The translations under genes were made by a program, and so were the position numbers. Positions 5,993-11,449 of a DNA stretch of 16,779 nucleotides are shown here, one piece after another. Source of the stretch: DASUMP01 sp036277635 (GTDB lineage: Bacteria > Actinomycetota > Acidimicrobiia > IMCC26256 > PALSA-610); assembly GCA_036277635.1 (NCBI GenBank), contig DASUMP010000268.1, positions 1-16,779 on the forward strand. The letters are read 5' to 3'. Positions within the stretch are counted from its first letter, which is position 1. Each line of letters opens with the position of its first letter. The notes under the pieces were generated by a model. That model was not told the DNA's origin, searched no databases, and saw only the letters and a list, made by a program, of their open reading frames with translations.

Positions 5993-7353
5993 GCGCACGC
6001 ACCCAACGTGATCGAGAGGAAGGACCGCGTGCGCTCGGTGACCCGCACGCGGTGGTCGATACGGTAACCGACGACCCAGAGCACGGCCCCGTCCGGGACC
6101 GCGTCGCTGTCGGGCGCGGTGACCACGAGGTGGTGGGACCGCCGAGACGCCGCGACCGCGCCTTCGCGCAGCACGTCGACGACGCGCCGGGTGCCGCGAC
6201 CACCGAGCGGACGCAGGCGATCCCCCGGCTCGACCGGTCGCACGACGAGGCGCGCGCCCGCGAGCTCGGCATCGAGCACGCAGCCGTCGTCAGGGTGCGG
6301 CCAGATCGTGGGCGCGGCGGCGTGGACGCGCGCGTCGAACTCCACGTGCTCGACGCGCGCCACACCTGGTACCGGGAGCACGACGGGCGTCGGTGGTCGC
6401 GCCGCCGGCGCCGCCACGAGGTGCAGGCGCCCGCCGCTGCGCTCGACGCGCCGGCCACGTCCGATCTCGACGGCGCGCGCCCGGCCCGCGGCGACGGCGA
6501 GCACCGCATCGACCACCGCCTGCGACGGCGGCGGTGCGCCGAGCCAGGCGCGGACGACCCGGCGCGCCAGCGCGACGTCGAGCGCGGCGAGCGCGGCGGC
6601 GTCGGGTGGATCGCCGAGCGCGCCGCGTGCCGCGCTCGCGAGCCCATCGAGCAACCGGAGGTCGTCGCGCGCGATGTCGGCCTGGCGCGCGAGCACCGGG
6701 GCGAGATCGGTGCCGGTGAGCGTCTCCAGCTGCGGGAGCACGGAGCGGCGAACCTGCACTCGCCGGAACGCGGGATCGTCGTTCATCGCGTCGGCGACCG
6801 GCGCCAACCCGCACCGTCGGCAGATCTCGACCGTGTCGGCGCGTCGCAGCCGGAGCAGGGGCCGGCGGATCGCCCCGCGCACGGGCGCCATGCCCGCGAT
6901 CCCGTCGAGACCGCTGCCCCGCACGACGTTGAGCACCACCGTCTCGGCCTGGTCGTCGAGGGTGTGCCCGACGAGCACGACGCGCGCACCCACGTCGCGT
7001 CGCGCCGCGTCGAGCGCGGCGTAGCGCAGGTCGCGCGCGCGGGCTTCGAGGTTCCCTCCGGGGACGACATCGACCGCCCGCACGAGCGCGCGGGCGCCGA
7101 GGCGCCGCGCCGCGTCGGCCACGACGTCGCCGTCGCGCGCGCTCGACGCGCGCAGCCCGTGATCGACGTACACCGCGACGACGTCGAGCCCGATCGCGCG
7201 CGCGAGCGCGAGGAGCGCGAGCGAGTCGGCGCCGCCCGAGCACGCCACGACCACGGGCCCGTCCGGATCGTCGACCAGGTCGTCGACGGCGACGAGCGCC
7301 GCGACCCACGGCGCCAACTCGGACGCGAGCTCGGGCACGGGCGGGCCGGACAC
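5989..7353 (-). CDS. tilS: tRNA(Ile)-lysidine synthetase
   Basis: Uses ATP and lysine to convert C34 of tRNA-Ile(CAU) to lysidine so that it reads AUA. The 454-residue protein has the PP-loop ATP-pyrophosphatase motif ACSGGADSLALL (SGGADS at 39-44), AVYVDHGLR, GHTLDDQAETVVLN (129-142) and RGSGLDGIAGM, then the C-terminal TilS regions rich in Ala/Arg. The GTG at 7353 begins 11 nt after the stop of the DUF2342 gene and about 35 residues before the PP-loop, normal spacing for the family. The frame runs open far upstream, but that is a shadow of the DUF2342 gene. It overlaps hpt by ATGA. Confidence 0.95.
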   Translation of the reverse strand: MSGPPVPELASELAPWVAALVAVDDLVDDPDGPVVVACSGGADSLALLALARAIGLDVVAVYVDHGLRASSARDGDVVADAARRLGARALVRAVDVVPGGNLEARARDLRYAALDAARRDVGARVVLVGHTLDDQAETVVLNVVRGSGLDGIAGMAPVRGAIRRPLLRLRRADTVEICRRCGLAPVADAMNDDPAFRRVQVRRSVLPQLETLTGTDLAPVLARQADIARDDLRLLDGLASAARGALGDPPDAAALAALDVALARRVVRAWLGAPPPSQAVVDAVLAVAAGRARAVEIGRGRRVERSGGRLHLVAAPAARPPTPVVLPVPGVARVEHVEFDARVHAAAPTIWPHPDDGCVLDAELAGARLVVRPVEPGDRLRPLGGRGTRRVVDVLREGAVAASRRSHHLVVTAPDSDAVPDGAVLWVVGYRIDHRVRVTERTRSFLSITLGACA

Positions 7354-7364
7354 CGCGCCGCCGA

Positions 7365-8480
7365 TCAGCCGTGGTCGGCGAGCGGAGCCCACGGCCGCAC
7401 CCGCGCGAGCCACGCGTCGGGCGCGTCGAGCTCGGCGAGCGTGGGGAGCGCCGACGGATCCGACCACGCGTGGTCGAGGGCGGCGGGCCCGCCGGCGTCG
7501 ACGACCGCGCGCACGAACCGCTCGCCGACCTCGTACTGGCGCATCTTGGCGTCGAAGCCGAGGAGCTTGTGGATCTGCGCGCCGAGCCCGGTGCGCCGGC
7601 GGCGCGCCGAGAGCACGCGCGCCATGCGCTCCTCGCCGGCCACGTGCTCCTGCCCGAGCACGCTCATCACGTAGTTGCCGTGCCCTTCGAGCAGCGACAT
7701 GAGCGCCTGCACCTGGTCGAGCACCGCGCGCTGCTCGGTGGTGGCGAACAACGCGACGAGTCCACCCTGATCGAGCGGGTTCCGACCCGCGCGCAGCTCG
7801 TCGGCCGCGTTGCCCAACGCGCGGAAGATGACGAACGGATCGGGATCGACGAGCGACAACATCTGCTCGACCAGCGAGAGATAGTGCGCGCGCATCCACG
7901 GCACGCCGTTGAACTGCGCTCGGTGCGTGACCTCGTGCAGCGCGATCCACAGCCGGAAGTCGCGCGGCCGGAACGCGTAGCGCTTCTCGATCGCGAGGAT
8001 GTTCGGGCCGACGTAGTACACCGCGTCGGCGACGGATCCACCGGGAGCGTCGGCCGACTCGTCGCCTTCGAGCACGAGGAGGTCGTACTGGCCGAGCACC
8101 CGCTTGGCGAGGAAGCCGAGCAAGAAGCCCATCTCGGCCGCCGCCGTCGCGCGTGCGATCGGCGCGAACGGACCGCCGTGGAGACGCTTGCCGAGCCGCG
8201 CGGTGAGCGGCCCGAGCAGGCGGCGCAGCGAGTCGACGTTCGCGTCGACCCACGCGCCGCGGTCGAGGAGGGCGGCGGTCGCGGGCACGGTCGCGCGCAA
8301 CCCGGTGAACTCGGCGACGAGCGCTTCGGCGTCGGTGGTGAGCGCCGAGAAGTCGGCGGCGAGCGACGCACCGAGATACGACTCGGCCAGTGGTTCGCGA
8401 CCCGCCACCGTGCGGGCGACCCGGCGGGCGTGACCCCAGTCGATGGGGTCGGGTCCGGCGCGGGTGCCGCGGTCAGTCAC
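7365..8480 (-). CDS. Zincin-like metallopeptidase family protein (DUF2342)
   Basis: A 371-residue protein of the actinobacterial DUF2342 family, sometimes labelled coenzyme F420 biosynthesis-associated. The signature is the zincin helix LHEVTHRAQF (HEVTH at 182-186), giving two predicted zinc ligands and the catalytic Glu. Supporting family features are WDHAxR-like sequence near the N terminus (DWGHARRVA), VGPNILAIEKRY before the active site, EGHGNYVMSVLG after it, and a C-terminal KMRQYEVGERFV segment. Substrate and function are unknown. It precedes tilS as in mycobacteria (Rv3626c-Rv3625c from memory). The GTG start at 8480 overlaps the small membrane-protein gene upstream by 8 nt. Confidence 0.9.
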   Translation of the reverse strand: MTDRGTRAGPDPIDWGHARRVARTVAGREPLAESYLGASLAADFSALTTDAEALVAEFTGLRATVPATAALLDRGAWVDANVDSLRRLLGPLTARLGKRLHGGPFAPIARATAAAEMGFLLGFLAKRVLGQYDLLVLEGDESADAPGGSVADAVYYVGPNILAIEKRYAFRPRDFRLWIALHEVTHRAQFNGVPWMRAHYLSLVEQMLSLVDPDPFVIFRALGNAADELRAGRNPLDQGGLVALFATTEQRAVLDQVQALMSLLEGHGNYVMSVLGQEHVAGEERMARVLSARRRRTGLGAQIHKLLGFDAKMRQYEVGERFVRAVVDAGGPAALDHAWSDPSALPTLAELDAPDAWLARVRPWAPLADHG

Positions 8481-8700
8481 TGCGTGGGCGACCCTTCACC
8501 TCGAGCTGCCCGACCTTGACCCAGTACCCCACGCCGAGCGCCGCGAGCAGTCCGCCGACACCGAGCGCGAGGAGCGGGGCGAGCCAGTAGAACCACTGCT
8601 TGCCGCCATCGGAGTCGATCAGGGCGATCGCGCCGAGGACCAGTGCGGTCACGGCAGCGGCGGCACCGATGACGAGTGCGATGATCGTGGTCGGCTTCAC
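8473..8700 (-). CDS. Small two-helix membrane protein, unknown function
   Basis: A 75-residue protein I do not recognise. It starts MKPTTIIALVIGAAAAV and has two hydrophobic segments, about residues 5-28 and 36-60, separated by a short loop IDSDGGKQWFYW, then a charged tail ending KGRPRSD. The short charged loop suggests a hairpin with both ends on the same side of the membrane. The GTG at 8700 is supported by a good Shine-Dalgarno AGGAG five bases upstream. It overlaps the DUF2342 gene by 8 nt and so leads the DUF2342-tilS-hpt-folE operon. It is the only gene here with both a visible promoter and a normal leader with a ribosome site. Confidence 0.78.
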   Translation of the reverse strand: MKPTTIIALVIGAAAAVTALVLGAIALIDSDGGKQWFYWLAPLLALGVGGLLAALGVGYWVKVGQLEVKGRPRSD

Positions 8701-8729
8701 GTCAGCTCCTGCCTCGGACGGTCCCGGGC

Positions 8730-8735
8730 ATCGTA
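8730..8735 (-). promoter_or_regulatory. -10 box (TACGAT) for the small membrane protein-DUF2342-tilS-hpt-folE operon
   Basis: On the minus strand TACGAT fits TANNNT and lies 29 nt before the GTG at 8700. This gives a leader of roughly 20-23 nt carrying the AGGAG ribosome site. It is in the 75-bp gap after the anti-sigma gene. No convincing -35 hexamer is present at 17 bp spacing (GCGCTC there). The box is observed; promoter use is inferred. Confidence 0.5.
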
Positions 8736-8775
8736 CGACGGCCGGCCGGGCGGAGCGCACCGCGAGGATCGGCCC

Positions 8776-9000
8776 TCAGCGGTCGATCCCGAGCGCCTGG
8801 GCGATCCGGCTCCGCAGCTCGAGCGGCACGTCCTCGTGGCACTTCGACACGATGACCCGCCGCAGCTCGACCTCGAAGACGAAACCGTCGGCACATGGCG
8901 GACAGTCGTCGAGATGGCGGGCGATCGCACGACGGCGCCAGACGGTCAGCTCACCGTCGAGGTACTCGTACACGCGGTGGATGGCGTGGTCGCAGTCCAT
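8776..9000 (-). CDS. rsrA: Zinc-binding anti-sigma factor, RsrA/RshA type
   Basis: Binds and inhibits the sigma factor encoded just upstream. In relatives, oxidation forms a disulfide that expels zinc and releases sigma. The 74-residue protein has the ZAS motif H29-x3-C33-x2-C36 (RHLDDCPPC) and an N-terminal Cys (C3) next to the YEYLDGEL helix. Its tail, KCHEDVPLELRSRI, matches the RsrA C-terminal segment. In Streptomyces RsrA that segment has two adjacent cysteines; here the second is His (C54-H55). The zinc and redox-switch cysteines corresponding to C11 and C44 appear to be kept (C3, C36). It starts 9 nt after the sigma-gene stop with a closely spaced GGAG. Strong by motif and by pairing. 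Confidence 0.9.
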   Translation of the reverse strand: MDCDHAIHRVYEYLDGELTVWRRRAIARHLDDCPPCADGFVFEVELRRVIVSKCHEDVPLELRSRIAQALGIDR

Positions 9001-9009
9001 CTCTCCGGC

Positions 9010-9594
9010 TCAGCCCCCCGCTCCGGTCTCCACGGTGGGGCGCAGGTTGTGGCGTTCGGCGTAGTCCCACAACCGCTTCTGCAGCGCCCTTCTTCCCCGG
9101 TGGATCCGGCTCATCACTGTGCCGATCGGCACGTCGAGGATCTCGGCGATCTCCTTGTAGGAGAAGCCCTCGATGTCGGCGAGGATCACGGCCATCCGGA
9201 ACTGCTCCGGGATCGACTCGAGCGCTTCTTTCACCTCGGCGTCGGGGATCTCGTCGAGCACCTCCGACTCGGGTGTGCGCTCGGCCTCGACCGCTTCGAG
9301 TCCGCCGAGCCGGCGGAACAAGTAGAAGTCCTCGGTGTCGTCGAGGTCGACCTGCTCGGGGCGACGCTTCTTCGCGCGGTACTGGTTGATGAACGTGTTG
9401 GTGAGGATCTTGTAGAGCCACGCCTTCAGGTTCGTGCCCTCGCGGAACCCTTCGAACCCGCGGTACGCCCGCAGGTACGTCTCCTGCACCAGGTCTTCGG
9501 CGTCGGAGGGGTTCCGGGTCATGCGCAGCGCCGCGGCGTAGAGCGCAGACATGTACTGCATCGCCTGGTCCGCGAACTGCGCGGGATCCGCCAT
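9010..9594 (-). CDS. sigR: ECF sigma factor, SigR/SigH type (redox stress)
   Basis: RNA polymerase sigma factor that in Streptomyces (SigR) and mycobacteria (SigH) turns on thioredoxin and mycothiol genes after thiol oxidation. The 194-residue protein closely follows SigR: AALRMTRNPSDAEDLVQETYLRAYRGF (region 2), GTNLKAWLYKILTNTFINQYR, the diagnostic EDFYLFRRLGGLEA between regions 2 and 4, then DAEVKEALESIPEQFRMAVILADIEGFSYKEIAEILDVPIGTVMSRIHRGRR (region 4 helix-turn-helix). An RsrA-type anti-sigma gene follows 9 nt downstream, as expected for this group. The ATG at 9594 lies 6 nt after a TACTGT box. The N terminus is shorter than in Streptomyces. The symbol reflects family, not proven regulon. 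Confidence 0.93.
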   Translation of the reverse strand: MADPAQFADQAMQYMSALYAAALRMTRNPSDAEDLVQETYLRAYRGFEGFREGTNLKAWLYKILTNTFINQYRAKKRRPEQVDLDDTEDFYLFRRLGGLEAVEAERTPESEVLDEIPDAEVKEALESIPEQFRMAVILADIEGFSYKEIAEILDVPIGTVMSRIHRGRRALQKRLWDYAERHNLRPTVETGAGG

Positions 9595-9600
9595 GGCTGC

Positions 9601-9606
9601 ACAGTA
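9601..9606 (-). promoter_or_regulatory. -10 box (TACTGT) of the sigma gene, leaderless candidate
   Basis: Minus-strand TACTGT fits TANNNT and ends 6 nt before the sigma ATG, so the transcript should begin at the start codon. I looked for a SigR-type autoregulatory promoter (GGAAT, about 18 bp, GTT) in the 73-bp gap and did not find a good one. That suggests housekeeping transcription, or another promoter inside pilB. Confidence 0.5.
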
Positions 9607-9625
9607 CCCGTGGTACCCCGCGACG

Positions 9626-9656
9626 CCTCCCGAGGATTGTCCGAAGACCTCCCGAG
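9626..9656. repeat. 9-bp direct repeat, 22-bp period, upstream of the sigma gene
   Basis: CCTCCCGAG occurs at 9626-9634 and again at 9648-9656 in the 73-bp gap between pilB and the sigma gene. The 22-bp period is about two helical turns, so both copies face the same side of the DNA. They lie upstream of the TACTGT box, where an activator would bind. No known operator is recognised. Confidence 0.5.
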
Positions 9657-9667
9657 AGTCGCCGGCG

Positions 9668-11422
9668 TCAGACGATGACTCGCACCATCTCTTCGATGGA
9701 GAGCTCGCCGCTCGCGACCCGCCGCATCGCCGCCATGCGCAAGGTGTCCATGCCTTCGGCGACCCCCCACCGCTCGATGTCGCGGCTCGACGCGCGGCTG
9801 AGCACGAGACGGCTGATCTCCTCGCTCATCGGCATGATCTCGTAGATCGCCATCCGACCCCGGTACCCGGTGTTGTGGCAGTAGGAGCACCCGACCGCCC
9901 GCCGGATCGTGACCTGGTCGATGTTCGTCTCGTCGATGCCGAGCGAGTGCAACAGCTCGACCTCGGGGTTGTCGGGCTCGGCGCACCGCTCGCACAAGCG
10001 CCGCACCAGGCGTTGTCCGATCACGCACGTGAGCGCGGAGGTGACGAGGAACGGCTCGACGCCCATGTCCATGAGGCGCAACGGCACCGCCGCCGCGCTC
10101 GTGGTGTGGATCGTGCTGAGCACGAGGTGACCGGTGAGCGCCGCCTCGGCCGCGATCTTCGCGGTCTCGAGGTCGCGGATCTCACCGACGAGCACCACGT
10201 CGGGGTCGGCGCGCAGGATCGAACGCAACGCGAGCGGGAACGTCAGCCCGGCCTTCGTGTCGATCTGGATCTGCTTGATGCCGTCGATGCGGTACTCGAC
10301 CGGGTCTTCGACCGTGATGATGCTGAGCTCCGGTCGGTGCATCTCGAGCAGCGTCGCGTACAGCGTCGAGGTCTTTCCCGATCCGGTCGGACCGCTGCTC
10401 ACGATCGCGCCCTGCGGCTTGTTGAACGACTCGGAGAAGCGCGCGAGCTCGTCGTCGTGGAACCCGAGCTCGGCGAGCGACAGCAGCCCGTTCCCGCGGT
10501 TGAGCAAGCGGAGGATCACCGCTTCGCCGTGCGCGGTCGGCAGCGTCGCGATCCGGATGTCGACCTGGCGACCGCTGCCGCTCAGCGAGAAGCGACCGTC
10601 GTGCGGCACGCGCGAGCGGGTGATGTCGATGCCCGCCATCACCTTCAAGCGGCTCACGAGCGGGCGGTGCACCGCGAGCGGCGCTTCGGACGCGTCGTGC
10701 AGCACACCGTCGACGCGGTAGCGGATGCGCAGGCGTCCGGACCCCGGCTCGATGTGCACGTCGGAGGCGCGCTCGTCGACGGCTTGTTCGATCAGCGCGT
10801 TCACGAGCCGGATGATCGGGGCGTCCTCGGCTTCGGCGACGAGCGCGAAGACGTCCTGGTCTTCTTCCATCGTGCTCGCGGCGTCGTCGAGCGAGCTCGC
10901 CATCTCCGACTGGCTGAACGTGCGCTCGATGAGCTCGCGCAGCGCCTCGGGGTCGACCATCACCGGCTGCACGACGGTCTTCGTGAGCACCTTGATGTCG
11001 TCGAGCGCGAACACGTCTTCGGGGTTCGCCATCGCGACGACGAGACGACCGTCGCGTTGCGCGAGCGGGAGCGCCTGGTAGCGGCGCGCGACCTCTTCGG
11101 GGATCTGGTGGGCGACGACCCAGTCGACGGACACGTCGCTCAGGTCGGCGTACTCGAAGCCGAGGCGCTCGGCGAGCACCTGCTGGAGCTCCTCGGCGCG
11201 CAGCGCACCCATGTCGACGAGCGTCTCGCCCATGCGCCGACCGGTCTCGCGCTGCTGCTGCAACGCGGATTCGAGATCCTCTTGGGAGATCAGGCCGCGC
11301 TCGATCAGCATCTCGCCGATCTTCGGGCGCGCGGCGCGGGCGCGTCCCTCAGACGAGTTCTCGAGCACTCCCTTGCCCACACTCGCTCCCACGGTCAGGG
11401 CCGTCCGTTCATACGTCGTCAC
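9668..11422 (-). CDS. pilB: Type IV pilus / type II secretion assembly ATPase with MshEN domain
   Basis: Hexameric AAA-type ATPase that drives pilus or pseudopilus extension from the cytoplasm. Order: N-terminal MshEN region (about 34-86) with two tandem 24-residue motifs, K34-IG-x2-LI-x2-GLI...Q57 and R63-MG-x2-LV-x2-GAL...R86, five residues apart; linker; Walker A GPTGSGKT (344-351); Asp box ITVEDPVEYR (369-378); Walker B LRADPDVVLVGEIRD (403-417); His box GHLVLSTIHT (431-440); zinc cysteines C477, C480, C512, C515. The length, 584, is normal for PilB/GspE. The first start is the GTG at 11422; a GTG at 11380 has a better ribosome site (GGGAG, 5 nt) and would lose 14 unconserved residues. 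pilC or pilT are not in the window. It follows the coiled-coil gene by 27 bp. Confidence 0.93.
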   Translation of the reverse strand: MTTYERTALTVGASVGKGVLENSSEGRARAARPKIGEMLIERGLISQEDLESALQQQRETGRRMGETLVDMGALRAEELQQVLAERLGFEYADLSDVSVDWVVAHQIPEEVARRYQALPLAQRDGRLVVAMANPEDVFALDDIKVLTKTVVQPVMVDPEALRELIERTFSQSEMASSLDDAASTMEEDQDVFALVAEAEDAPIIRLVNALIEQAVDERASDVHIEPGSGRLRIRYRVDGVLHDASEAPLAVHRPLVSRLKVMAGIDITRSRVPHDGRFSLSGSGRQVDIRIATLPTAHGEAVILRLLNRGNGLLSLAELGFHDDELARFSESFNKPQGAIVSSGPTGSGKTSTLYATLLEMHRPELSIITVEDPVEYRIDGIKQIQIDTKAGLTFPLALRSILRADPDVVLVGEIRDLETAKIAAEAALTGHLVLSTIHTTSAAAVPLRLMDMGVEPFLVTSALTCVIGQRLVRRLCERCAEPDNPEVELLHSLGIDETNIDQVTIRRAVGCSYCHNTGYRGRMAIYEIMPMSEEISRLVLSRASSRDIERWGVAEGMDTLRMAAMRRVASGELSIEEMVRVIV

Positions 11423-11449
11423 GCGCGGGCCGGACCTGAACCCGCCCGC

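Noticed and set aside
5993..5998. GTG at 5998 as the hpt start
   Set aside because: Possible, but the ATG at 5992 makes the ATGA overlap with tilS that is the common pattern here, and the family N terminus does not need the two extra residues.
4818..6647. folE as part of a 609-residue protein
   Set aside because: The N-terminal half reads hpt and tilS in another frame and is Arg/Pro/Ser-rich noise.
5989..8253. tilS extended by 300 residues at the N terminus
   Set aside because: The extension reads the DUF2342 gene in another frame; the PP-loop is normally near the N terminus.
8740..8747. GGCCGGCC palindrome in the 75-bp gap as an operator
   Set aside because: Short palindromes of G and C only are frequent here and this one has no partner or fixed spacing to a start.
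9595..9667. SigR-type autoregulatory promoter before the sigma gene
   Set aside because: No GGAAT and GTT pair at 18-19 bp spacing; GGGAGG elements do not line up with a suitable -10.
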